A DNA stretch of 64,000 nt from Chromatiaceae bacterium. Its GTDB lineage: Bacteria > Pseudomonadota > Gammaproteobacteria > Chromatiales > Chromatiaceae. The notes below the pieces were generated by a model that was not told the origin of the DNA, did not search any database, and saw nothing but the letters and a program-made list of their open reading frames with translations. This document shows, in pieces, positions 15,674-23,756 of this stretch. Each line of letters begins with the position of its first letter. Position 1 is the first letter of the stretch. The DNA lies in contig JALOTB010000003.1 in NCBI GenBank assembly GCA_025458165.1, positions 62,001 to 126,000 on the forward strand. The letters run 5' to 3'. Position numbers and translations under genes: made by a program.

Positions 15674-16900
15674 ATGGAAGTCAGCACACGTAACTATCTG
15701 ATCGTCACCGGCGGGTACTGGGCCTTCACCGTCACGGACGGGGCCATCCGTATGCTGGTGGTGCTTTACTTCCACCTGTTGGGCTATTCGCCTTTTCAGG
15801 TCGCGATGCTGTTCCTCTTCTACGAGCTCTTCGGCGTCATTACCAACCTGGTCGGCGGCTGGCTCGGGGCGCGCATCGGGCTCAACCGCACCATGCACAT
15901 CGGCATGGGCCTGCAGGTCGTCGCGCTCGCCATGCTCACCGTCCCGGACGCCTGGCTCTCCGTCGCCTATGTGATGGCGGCCCAGGCCCTCTCGGGCATC
16001 GCCAAGGACCTGAACAAGATGTCGGCCAAGGCGAGCGTCAAGGCGCTGACCGGGGTCGGCGGGGAGTCGCGGCTCTTCAAGTACGTCGCGGTGCTCACGG
16101 GCTCGAAGAACGCGCTCAAGGGCGCGGGCTTCTTCGTCGGCGCCGCACTGCTGGAGGCGATCGGGTTCCGCGGGGCCCTGGCGGTGCTGGCCGGGATGCT
16201 CACGGTGGTGCTAATCGCCACCGCCCTGTCGCTCCCCGAGGGCGTCGGTAAGATGAAGGCCAAGCCGAAGTTCACCCAGGTCTTCTCCAACACCCCGGCG
16301 ATCAACTGGCTGTCGGCGGCGCGTTTCTTCCTCTTCGGGGCGCGCGACGTCTGGTTCGTCGTCGGGCTGCCGGTGTTTCTGTACTCAGTGCTCGGCTGGT
16401 CTTTCAGCCAGGTCGGTGGTTTCCTGGCGGCCTGGGTGATCGGGTACGGCGTGGTGCAGGCCGCCGCGCCTAAGCTCCTTCGCCGCAGCCGCGGCGGACA
16501 CGGGCCGGGCGGGGGCGCGGCGCGCCTGGGTGCGCTGGCGCTCGCGGTGGTGCCGGCGGGGATTGCGCTCGGGCTGAAGCAGGGCTGGAGCCCCGAGGCG
16601 GTGCTGATCGGCGGGCTGGTGCTGTTCGGGGTGCTGTTCGCCATCAACTCGGCGGTGCACTCCTACCTCATCCTGGCCTACTCCGACTTCGACAAGGTCT
16701 CGCTCAACGTCGGCTTCTACTACATGGCCAACGCCGGCGGCCGGCTGGTCGGGACCCTGCTCTCCGGCTGGGTCTTCCAGACGCACGGGCTGGAGGGCTG
16801 CCTCTGGTGGTCCGCGGCCTTCGTCCTCGCGGCGGCCCTGCTCTCGATCAAGCTTCCGGAAGTGGGGCCACGCAAGGAACCGGCCGCGGCGGGCGCCTGA
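15674..16900 (+). CDS. arsJ: ArsJ, organoarsenical efflux permease (MFS)
   Basis: A 408-residue polytopic membrane protein of the major facilitator type with ~10-12 hydrophobic segments. The N-terminus (NYLIVTGGYWAFTVTDGAIR) and the loop SGIAKDLNKMSAKASVKAL are characteristic of ArsJ. It exports 1-arseno-3-phosphoglycerate made by the neighbouring GAPDH. The ester breaks down outside to arsenate, so the pair removes As(V) without reduction. The start ATG at 15674 gives the normal length. A 227-base structured gap separates it from the GAPDH gene, which is unusual for this tightly linked pair. Confidence 0.92.
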   Translation: MEVSTRNYLIVTGGYWAFTVTDGAIRMLVVLYFHLLGYSPFQVAMLFLFYELFGVITNLVGGWLGARIGLNRTMHIGMGLQVVALAMLTVPDAWLSVAYVMAAQALSGIAKDLNKMSAKASVKALTGVGGESRLFKYVAVLTGSKNALKGAGFFVGAALLEAIGFRGALAVLAGMLTVVLIATALSLPEGVGKMKAKPKFTQVFSNTPAINWLSAARFFLFGARDVWFVVGLPVFLYSVLGWSFSQVGGFLAAWVIGYGVVQAAAPKLLRRSRGGHGPGGGAARLGALALAVVPAGIALGLKQGWSPEAVLIGGLVLFGVLFAINSAVHSYLILAYSDFDKVSLNVGFYYMANAGGRLVGTLLSGWVFQTHGLEGCLWWSAAFVLAAALLSIKLPEVGPRKEPAAAGA

Positions 16901-16983
16901 GGCTCACCCATGCCCCAGGGGGTGCGGCCTTCGGATCGGCGTCGCCGCCATTACATTGAGGGCGAGTCAGAGCGGAGGACCCC

Positions 16984-17340
16984 ATGCAAGACAAGCCCGT
17001 CATCAAGACCGCCATCCCCAAGCGCCGCTACCAGATCGGGGACTTCGCCGCCTCCCTGCTGGGCGAGATCGAAAGCGGCGATGCCCGCACCTACCGCTAC
17101 ATCCTCGCCTTCGTCCCCATGGGGAGCCGCGAGCCGAGCTTCTATGTCTGCTCAGAGGTCACCCCGCCGGCGCAGTCCGCCGACGGCCGCTACCGCCTGC
17201 GCGTGATCAACGAGGCCATGTCCGAGGTGGTCGACACCGCCGACCAATGGGGCGACCTCGACGCCTTCGCCGAGCAGGGCCTCAAGCTGGGTGCCCAGGC
17301 GCTCGGGCTACAGCGCGAGCAGCCGGTGCGGCTTCTCTAG
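16984..17340 (+). CDS. Hypothetical protein, 118 residues
   Basis: Not recognised. The product is soluble with no membrane segment or signal. The N-terminal half has KTAIPKRRYQIGDFAASLLG followed by an alternating, beta-like stretch (YRYILAFVPMGSREPSFYVC), then VINEAMSEVVDTADQWGDLD and a helical end. A good ribosome site GGAGG (16974-16978) lies 5 bases before the ATG, which supports expression. It sits alone between arsJ and a toxin-antitoxin pair. The sequence is composed like a real globular protein, but I cannot assign a function. Confidence 0.7.
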   Translation: MQDKPVIKTAIPKRRYQIGDFAASLLGEIESGDARTYRYILAFVPMGSREPSFYVCSEVTPPAQSADGRYRLRVINEAMSEVVDTADQWGDLDAFAEQGLKLGAQALGLQREQPVRLL

Positions 17341-17483
17341 CGATACCTCGGGCGGGGAGGGCGCCGTATCCATTGGCGCGCTGGCCATGGCCTTCCGCGA
17401 CTTCTACCGCTTTGTTGTGAGGCCCCAATCCCGCTAGTATCCAGCAACGGCAGGGTCCGCTAAAGCGTCGGAGGCGCCCGCAC

Positions 17484-17720
17484 GTGGAGCTGAGGCAACT
17501 CGATCGAATCACGTTCAATCCTGCGGTCATGGGCGGGAAGCCGTGCATCCGTGGTATGCGGGTAACGGTCGGCATGATCGTCGGCATGATCGCGAGCGGA
17601 CACGACACTGCCGAGATTCTGCGCCTCTATCCCTATCTCGAGCCCGACGATATTCGCCAAGCGCTGAGCTACGCGGCCTGGCGCGCAGAGGAGGTGGAAG
17701 CAGCGATCGGACAGCAATGA
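17484..17720 (+). CDS. DUF433 antitoxin-like protein
   Basis: A 78-residue DUF433 protein, a winged-helix-like family usually found as the antitoxin half of VapBC-like modules. ITFNPAVMGGKPCIRGMRV is the family signature, followed by VGMIVGMIASGHDTAEIL and a C-terminal helix ALSYAAWRAEEVEAA. The GTG start at 17484 fits the family start. Its stop overlaps the start of the next gene (ATGA at 17717-17720), so the two are translationally coupled, as expected of a toxin-antitoxin pair. Confidence 0.85.
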   Translation: MELRQLDRITFNPAVMGGKPCIRGMRVTVGMIVGMIASGHDTAEILRLYPYLEPDDIRQALSYAAWRAEEVEAAIGQQ

Positions 17721-18082
17721 GGCTTCTGCTCGATATGAATCTGTCACCGGCCTGGGTCGATGTCCTGAAAGCCAAGGGGTGGGACACGGTGCACTGGTCT
17801 GAGGTTGGAGGGTCGAGCGCGCCCGACGTGGAGATCATGTCCTGGGCCAAGGCGAATCGTTACTGTGTCGTGACGAATGATCTGGATTTCAGCGCGATTC
17901 TCGCGGCAACTCGGGCAGAAGGCCCAAGCGTCGTTCAAATCCGCGCCCAGGACCTTGCCCCGGCGACGTTAGCTCCTGTTCTGATAGGCGTCTTTGGTCA
18001 GTACAGCGATCAGGTGGCGGCGGGCGCGATCCTGACGCTCGACGCCCGCGGGGCCCGGGTACGTGCGCTGCCATTGAGTTGA
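17717..18082 (+). CDS. DUF5615 PIN-like toxin
   Basis: A 121-residue PIN-like (Mut7-C/DUF5615) protein, predicted ribonuclease toxin neutralised by the DUF433 partner. RLLLDMNLSPAWVDVLKAKG contains the first conserved Asp. VVTNDLDFSAILAAT contains the TNDxDF acidic cluster, and PSVVQIRAQD is the third family strand. The ATG at 17717 overlaps the antitoxin stop by 4 bases. RNA cleavage is inferred from the fold family. The pair sits 88 bases upstream of the Wadjet operon, which is common for defence neighbourhoods. Confidence 0.85.
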   Translation: MRLLLDMNLSPAWVDVLKAKGWDTVHWSEVGGSSAPDVEIMSWAKANRYCVVTNDLDFSAILAATRAEGPSVVQIRAQDLAPATLAPVLIGVFGQYSDQVAAGAILTLDARGARVRALPLS

Positions 18083-18170
18083 GCCGGCAGGGGCCCGTTT
18101 ATCCCCGTCCTCGATTTCCGCTGCATGTGCCCTTTTGCGCTCACTTGTCCCGGAGCTCCCTCCGAGCCTG

Positions 18171-19631
18171 ATGACCCCACTGTTCGACCGGTTACCCGAT
18201 CGCCTCTTCTCGCCGCTCGCCAGCCCCAATCGGCGGATCTATGGGGCCCTGCTACTGGACCTCTACTCGCTGTTCTTCGACCAGATCCACGCGGATGTCT
18301 TCCCCTCCCGGGACGCGGTGCGCCAGGAGATCGAGGAGCGCCTGGCGGTGATGGCGGCGGCCTGGCAGGAGGAGCCGGACGCAGCATCGACGCCGGCCCC
18401 CGCAATGGAGCCGGAGACCAACCCGGCGGCCCAGGCCTATCGCCGGCTCCTCGCGGTCGGCTGGATCGAGGAGGAGATCGAGGGCTACCGGGTGCGAGTC
18501 ACGGTGCCTCCGGCGGTGGGCACCCTGTGGACGAGCCTAATGGAGGTCGCGCGCCCGGACCGGGTCTTCTACGGCGGCATGGTCCTCTCCATCTTCAACA
18601 ACGTGCAGCGGGCCTGGGAGGAGCCGAGGGCCCAGGTGCTTGCGCTCCGCCAGGCGGCGCGCGAGGCGCGCCGCTTCCTGCAGCACCTGAACACAATGAT
18701 CTACGGCCTCAAGGGTCTGCTGGGCGAGATCAGCGGCTGCGACGACCATCGCCGCATCCTCAGCCGCTTCTTCGACGACTTCGTGGAGCGCATCCTGGTC
18801 CAGGACTACAAGCGCCTCAAGACCCGCAACAACCCCTTCCGCTACCGCCAGCAGATCCTGCAGCGGGTGCGGGAGCTGGAATACGACCTCCAGCGCAAGC
18901 AGGACCTGGTGGCGGGGTACCTGGAGCAAACCGGTGAGTCCGACAGCGAGTCCGCCTGGCAGTCCATCAACGACGACATCCGCCAACTGCGTGGTGCGTT
19001 CGAGCGGCTCGACGGTCACCTGGAGCGGGTGGACCGCTTTCGGGCCCGGCTGGAGCGCCGCGTCGCCGATACGGTCCGCTACCTGGATCGGACCCAGCCC
19101 GGCATGGCGGCCCGCATCGCCGGACTCCTGCGCAGGCTGGGTCCGCGACTCGCCGGGCTGGGGGACGGCGAGGCGACGCCCCTGTACCTGCCCCTCATCG
19201 ACGTGCTGCCGGTCGGACCCCAGAGCCTGAAGGAGGCACCCCGCCATCGCCATCCCCCGGAGCCGCGCCCCCTGGTCAGCCGTCCCGTGGACCCGGCAAT
19301 GCAGGCTCGCCAACTGGCGCTGCGGGCCTATCTGGACCGCCGCCGGATCGACCCTAGGCGCATTGCCCTCTACCTGGAGCGCCAGTTAGCAGGCCGAGGG
19401 CAGATCGACGGGGCCGCCATGACCATCGGGAGCGTCGAGGACTTCATCGCCTTCACCCATGTGCGCCACCTGGGCTACCTGCCCGGGGCCGGACGCCTCC
19501 GGCAGGCCTATCGCGTGGAGCAACGGGACGGGCTCATCGACAACGACTGGGTGCGCTGCCCCGCGTTCAGCGTGCAGCGCCTCCAGCCCGGTCTTGGCCC
19601 CGTCGGTGGAGGTGGCCCCCGTGCTGCGTGA
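18171..19631 (+). CDS. jetA: Wadjet protein JetA (MukF-like kleisin)
   Basis: A 486-residue kleisin-like subunit of the Wadjet SMC complex, which cleaves circular plasmid DNA. The N-terminus LFDRLPDRLFSPLASPNRRI is the hallmark of the JetA (DUF5716-type) family, which I associate with type II Wadjet. A winged-helix-like region follows (~1-120), then a long helical/coiled-coil middle (~150-300, rich in Arg, Glu and Gln heptads). The C-terminal winged-helix part (~380-480, ARQLALRAYLDRRRIDPRRI) would contact the JetC head. The ATG at 18171 is preferred over an in-frame upstream start because family members begin with this motif. It is the first gene of jetABCD; its 3' end overlaps jetB by 11 bases. 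Confidence 0.88.
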   Translation: MTPLFDRLPDRLFSPLASPNRRIYGALLLDLYSLFFDQIHADVFPSRDAVRQEIEERLAVMAAAWQEEPDAASTPAPAMEPETNPAAQAYRRLLAVGWIEEEIEGYRVRVTVPPAVGTLWTSLMEVARPDRVFYGGMVLSIFNNVQRAWEEPRAQVLALRQAAREARRFLQHLNTMIYGLKGLLGEISGCDDHRRILSRFFDDFVERILVQDYKRLKTRNNPFRYRQQILQRVRELEYDLQRKQDLVAGYLEQTGESDSESAWQSINDDIRQLRGAFERLDGHLERVDRFRARLERRVADTVRYLDRTQPGMAARIAGLLRRLGPRLAGLGDGEATPLYLPLIDVLPVGPQSLKEAPRHRHPPEPRPLVSRPVDPAMQARQLALRAYLDRRRIDPRRIALYLERQLAGRGQIDGAAMTIGSVEDFIAFTHVRHLGYLPGAGRLRQAYRVEQRDGLIDNDWVRCPAFSVQRLQPGLGPVGGGGPRAA

Positions 19632-20277
19632 CCTGCGCCAGGTCTGCGAGCACCCCCGGGCCGCCGAGCCCGAGGACTTCCGCTCTGCCGCCCGCTTGGT
19701 GCTGAAGCGCCAGTTCCTGCTCTTGGAGCGGCCCGGGGACCGTGACCCCTACCGCCTGATCGTCAACCACTTCGACTACTTTGCGAACCTGTTCGACGCC
19801 CTGGGCTGGACCCTGCACCGAGACGACACCCTCGGGCTCGTCGGCCTGCTGCCGGGGGACGCGGAGGGCTTCAGGCACCTGCGCCTGGCCGACAGCCTCA
19901 TGCTGCTCTGTCTGCGGCTCCTCTACGAGGAGGGCATGGAGCGCTTCGAGGCCCGGGAGGGCAGCGTCTTCACGCCCTCGGAGGCCCTCCTCGGCCGCTA
20001 CGAGACCCTGCTCGGGCGCAAGCTGCCACCAATTTCGGACTACCGGGAGATCCTGCGCCGGCTGCGCCGCTGGTCCCTGATCGAGATCGGCGACGAGACG
20101 GCCGATGGCCTGCCCGTGCTGCGCATCCTGCCGACGGTGCGGCTGGTGACCGGGGACCAGGTCCAGACGCGCATCGCGGCCTTCCTGGAGGCCGACGGCG
20201 AGGACCAGGGCACCCCGGACCCGGAGGCTGACCCGGCCGTCGGACAGGCGGCGGACCAGAACGAGTCCATCCCATGA
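19621..20277 (+). CDS. jetB: Wadjet protein JetB (MukE-like, DUF4194)
   Basis: A 218-residue small subunit that bridges JetA and the JetC SMC arms. The DUF4194 features are DFRSAARLVLKRQFLLLERP, HFDYFANLFDALGWTLHRDD, LRLADSLMLLCLRLLYEEG and the C-terminal winged-helix stretch YREILRRLRRWSLIEIGDE. The frame is open further upstream, inside jetA. The GTG at 19621 is chosen because GGAGG (19608-19612) lies 8 bases before it and conserved sequence begins there. Its stop overlaps the jetC start (ATGA, 20274-20277), so translation is coupled. The last ~25 residues are an acidic, low-complexity tail. Confidence 0.87.
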   Translation: MLRDLRQVCEHPRAAEPEDFRSAARLVLKRQFLLLERPGDRDPYRLIVNHFDYFANLFDALGWTLHRDDTLGLVGLLPGDAEGFRHLRLADSLMLLCLRLLYEEGMERFEAREGSVFTPSEALLGRYETLLGRKLPPISDYREILRRLRRWSLIEIGDETADGLPVLRILPTVRLVTGDQVQTRIAAFLEADGEDQGTPDPEADPAVGQAADQNESIP

Positions 20278-23200
20278 AGCGACTCGTTCGGCTTCTGCTG
20301 ATCAACTGGTACCGCCTGGAGCAGGCGAGCATCGACATCGTCGGCCACACGGCGGTTATCGGTCCCAACGCCTCCGGCAAGTCGTCCCTGCTGGACGCCG
20401 TCCAGGCGGTGCTGGTGGGCGGCGACAAGCGCTGGTGGAACCCCAATGCCAGCGCCGGCGAGAAGAGCACCCGCAGCCTCCGCGACTACTGTCTCGGGGT
20501 GGTCCGGGACCCCAGCAACGCCGAGGTCTCCCGGGAGCTCCGCCCGCGGGACCAGGCCCTGACCTACCTCGCCCTGGTGTTCCGGGACGAAGCGACACAG
20601 GAGCCAGTCAGCGTCGGCCTTGCCCTGCATGCCCGCCTCGACGAGGCCCAGGAGGTGATCGACGGGCGCTTCGTCGCCCCGGGGCTGGAGCTGGTCTTGT
20701 CGGACCTGGTGGATCGCACCCCGGAGGGCCCGGTGCCCAAACCCTGGCGGCGGCTGCGGGAAGACCTGCGGCAGCGCCTCGGCGAGCCCTTCCGGCTCTT
20801 CCCCCAGGTGGGCGAGTACCAGCGCCACCTCTGCGCCCTGCTCTCCGACGGCCGGCGCTACCTGGACCCGCCCCGCTTCCTGCGCGCCTTCCGCAACGCC
20901 ATCACCTTCGCGCCCATCCGCAACGTCTCCGACTTCGTGCGCAGTCACATCCTGGAGGAGCGCCCCATCCAGGTCCGCTCCCTCCAACAGGCCCTGCAGC
21001 ACTACCGGGACATCCAGACCCGAACCCGCGAGGCCCGGACACGCGAGGAGGCCCTGGCCGCCATCAACGGCCATTACCAGCGGGCCGAGCAGGCGGAACG
21101 GCTGGGCCTGGCCTGGCGCTGGGTGGAGCAGGAGGCCGGCTTCAACGCCCTGGAGTCGGAGCTGGAGCCCTTGCGTCAGGACCTGGAGCGGCTCGCCGCC
21201 GAGATCAGCGCCCTGGGCTCCCGCATCGCCGATCTGGAGCACCAATGGCAGCTTGCCGACCAGGCCCTGGCCGAGGCCAATCGGCGCCTGGCGGCCACCA
21301 ACGTCGAGCAGCAGCGCGAGCGCGTCCGCGCCGAGATGCGCACCGCCCAAGCCAACCTGGACGCGGCTAGCCGTTCCATCGAGGACGCGCGGATCGGCCT
21401 GGGGGCGGTGCATCGGCTGCTGGACAGCGCCGAGCGGCTCGACGATCCCAAGCTGCTCCAGGCGCTCCAAGCCCTCCCGCCCCTGCTTCGCCGGGACGAG
21501 GGGCTGCTGGCCTCCACCTGGCCCCAGTCACCGGATGAGGTCATGGCTGCCGTGGCCCGCATCGCCCCGCGGGTCTCGCAGGCGGTGGACCGGATGCTGA
21601 CCCGTTTCGAGCAGTTGGTCCGGGAGGAGGGCCAGATGGCCCGGGCGCTGGAGGACCTGCGCGGGCGCATCGCCCGCCTGGAGCGCGGCGAGAGCGACCT
21701 GCAGCCCGCCACCCGGCGCCTGATCGCCCTGCTCGCCGAGCACGGCATCGCGGCCGTCTCCCTGTGCGACCGGGTGGACGTCGCGGACGAGCACTGGCGC
21801 GGCGCCCTTGAGTCCTTCCTGGGCGGTCATCGGGAGGCCCTGCTGGTGGACCCAGGTCAGGTGCGCGAGGCCGTGGGGCTCTACCGCCGGGAGGGCAAGC
21901 GGCTCAACATCCACGGCAGCCGCGTCATCAATACCCTCAAGACCGCCGAGTGGCACGACCGCCGCAGCCCGAGCAGCCTGGCGGAGATGGCGGTCAGCGA
22001 CGACCCCCATGCCCTGGCCTACGTCAACCAGCGCGCCGGCAACGTCCTGCGGGTGGAGACCGAGGACGCCCTGCTGCGCCACGAGCGGGCCATCACCGCG
22101 GACGGCATGCTGGTCACCGGGGGTGCGGTGGTTCGGCTTAAACCCGAGGAGCCCATGCTGGGACGTGAGGCCCGCCGGCTGCGCCTTGCGGCGCTCCAGG
22201 AGCAGTTCATCCGCGACGGCCAGGCCCACTACCTCAAGCAACAGGAGAAGTCGGCCATCAATGACTTGCGGGAAGGGCAGTTGTTGCCGCTCAAAGACCG
22301 GCTGCGGGCCTTCCCGGACCTGGTGGCCCTGACGGATGCGCGCCGGCAGGCGCAGGCCGGCCTCGCCCGCCTCAAGGCCGAGGAGCAGGCGCTCCAGAAC
22401 GACGCGGACTATCAGCGTCTCCAGACCGAGGTGGAGCGCTGCCACGCCGAGCGCGAGCAGATCAAGGCGCAGTCGGACCAGGCCGCCAAGGACCTGCGTG
22501 AGCGGGGCCATAGGGACCTGGCCCAGCGCCACGTCCTGGAGCAGAAGGACGCGGAGGCCCGTGCCGTGGCCGAGCGCCGCGGCGCCATCCAACACACCGC
22601 TGGATTCAACGCCCACCTCGCCGCCGGGCGCCTGGACGAGCTGCAGGCCCAGGAGCTGTTCGCCGAGGAGTCCACCGCGACCTGGCGGGCCCTGGGCGAC
22701 GAGGCCGGGCGTCGGGCCGGCATTCAGGAGAGGACCGTAATTAACCAGCGCGGCCAGGCCCGGGACGGGCTCACCGACTATTGGGCCACCCGGTCGTCCG
22801 AGCACCGCCCTGCCCTCGGCTCGGCAGACGACCACCTGACCTTGGCCGCTTGGGTGGTCCGCGAGCTGACCCAGGTCCGCGAGACGGAGCTGGCCCGCTA
22901 TGTCACGGAGGCGGACAACGCCTTACGGGAGGCGGAGCACGCCTTCCGCGCCGACTTCGTCGGCAAGCTCCAGGAGAACCTGCAGCTGCTGGAGGAGAGC
23001 CGCAAGGAGCTCAACCGCAACCTCCGGCACCGCCCCTTCCACGGGCAGTATTACAGCTTCATCAAGCAGCCCGAGCCGGACCTCAAGCAGGTGCTGGACT
23101 GGGTGCTGGCCTGGACCCCCGAGCAGGGCAGCGACGTGGGCGGGCTCTTCGACGCCGCCGACGATCCCAACCACCCCCACCGGGAGGCCATCGCCCGGGT

Positions 23201-23756
23201 GCGCAACCTCCTCATGGAGGCCGCCGGCGGTGAGGGCCACGCTGGGGATCGGGTCGGGGCCTGGGACGAGCGCCTGGCCGACTACCGCCAGTACTATCAC
23301 TTCGACGTGCGCATGAGCGACGACAAGGAGGGCGGCGGCAACCCGGAGCTCCTGTCCCGGCGGCTCGGCAAGGGCTCCGGTGGCGAGCACCAGTCCCCCT
23401 TCTACGTCGCCATCGGCGCGGCGCTCGCCGCCGCCTATCGCATCGAGCGTGACCAGGACGGCGCCTACCGCGGCGGCATGGCGCTCGCCGTCTTCGACGA
23501 GGCCTTCTCCAAGCTGGATCTGCAGAACACAGTAAGCGCCCTGGGTTTTCTGGACGAGCTTGGCCTGCAGGTCCTGCTGGCCGCCCCCGACGAGAAATAC
23601 GGCCAGATCGCCGAGCATGTGGACACCATCGTCAATGTCTACCGCGACGGCGGCAGCGTCCACATCGACGCCGAGTACATCAAGCCCGAGGCCCGCGAGG
23701 CGCTGGCCGCTGACAACCCGGTGGTCCGCCCCGACGGCGCCTACGCTGACCCATGA
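20274..23756 (+). CDS. jetC: Wadjet protein JetC (MukB-like SMC ATPase)
   Basis: A 1160-residue SMC-type ATPase, the motor of the complex. The N-terminal head half has Walker A GPNASGKSS (residues 30-38). Long coiled coils, rich in Glu, Arg, Gln and Leu, run at ~250-480 and ~620-900 on either side of a hinge-like globular part (~490-640). The C-terminal head half has the ABC signature-like GSGGEH (1034-1039) and Walker B ALAVFDEAF with Asp1075/Glu1076. Both ATPase halves are intact, so the motor looks functional. Start and stop both overlap neighbours by ATGA, giving a tight operon. Family knowledge: JetC loops extrude DNA and allow JetD to cut small circles. Confidence 0.92.
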   Translation: MKRLVRLLLINWYRLEQASIDIVGHTAVIGPNASGKSSLLDAVQAVLVGGDKRWWNPNASAGEKSTRSLRDYCLGVVRDPSNAEVSRELRPRDQALTYLALVFRDEATQEPVSVGLALHARLDEAQEVIDGRFVAPGLELVLSDLVDRTPEGPVPKPWRRLREDLRQRLGEPFRLFPQVGEYQRHLCALLSDGRRYLDPPRFLRAFRNAITFAPIRNVSDFVRSHILEERPIQVRSLQQALQHYRDIQTRTREARTREEALAAINGHYQRAEQAERLGLAWRWVEQEAGFNALESELEPLRQDLERLAAEISALGSRIADLEHQWQLADQALAEANRRLAATNVEQQRERVRAEMRTAQANLDAASRSIEDARIGLGAVHRLLDSAERLDDPKLLQALQALPPLLRRDEGLLASTWPQSPDEVMAAVARIAPRVSQAVDRMLTRFEQLVREEGQMARALEDLRGRIARLERGESDLQPATRRLIALLAEHGIAAVSLCDRVDVADEHWRGALESFLGGHREALLVDPGQVREAVGLYRREGKRLNIHGSRVINTLKTAEWHDRRSPSSLAEMAVSDDPHALAYVNQRAGNVLRVETEDALLRHERAITADGMLVTGGAVVRLKPEEPMLGREARRLRLAALQEQFIRDGQAHYLKQQEKSAINDLREGQLLPLKDRLRAFPDLVALTDARRQAQAGLARLKAEEQALQNDADYQRLQTEVERCHAEREQIKAQSDQAAKDLRERGHRDLAQRHVLEQKDAEARAVAERRGAIQHTAGFNAHLAAGRLDELQAQELFAEESTATWRALGDEAGRRAGIQERTVINQRGQARDGLTDYWATRSSEHRPALGSADDHLTLAAWVVRELTQVRETELARYVTEADNALREAEHAFRADFVGKLQENLQLLEESRKELNRNLRHRPFHGQYYSFIKQPEPDLKQVLDWVLAWTPEQGSDVGGLFDAADDPNHPHREAIARVRNLLMEAAGGEGHAGDRVGAWDERLADYRQYYHFDVRMSDDKEGGGNPELLSRRLGKGSGGEHQSPFYVAIGAALAAAYRIERDQDGAYRGGMALAVFDEAFSKLDLQNTVSALGFLDELGLQVLLAAPDEKYGQIAEHVDTIVNVYRDGGSVHIDAEYIKPEAREALAADNPVVRPDGAYADP

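Noticed and set aside
19459-19631. Possible frameshift or fusion between jetA and jetB, because the jetB frame is open from 19459
   Set aside because: JetA runs to a sensible C-terminus at 19631 and jetB has its own GTG at 19621 with GGAGG 8 bases upstream. The upstream part of the jetB frame has no JetB character.
20040-22835. Minus-strand open frames of 476 and 435 residues inside jetC
   Set aside because: Antisense shadows of JetC, whose Walker motifs are on the plus strand.
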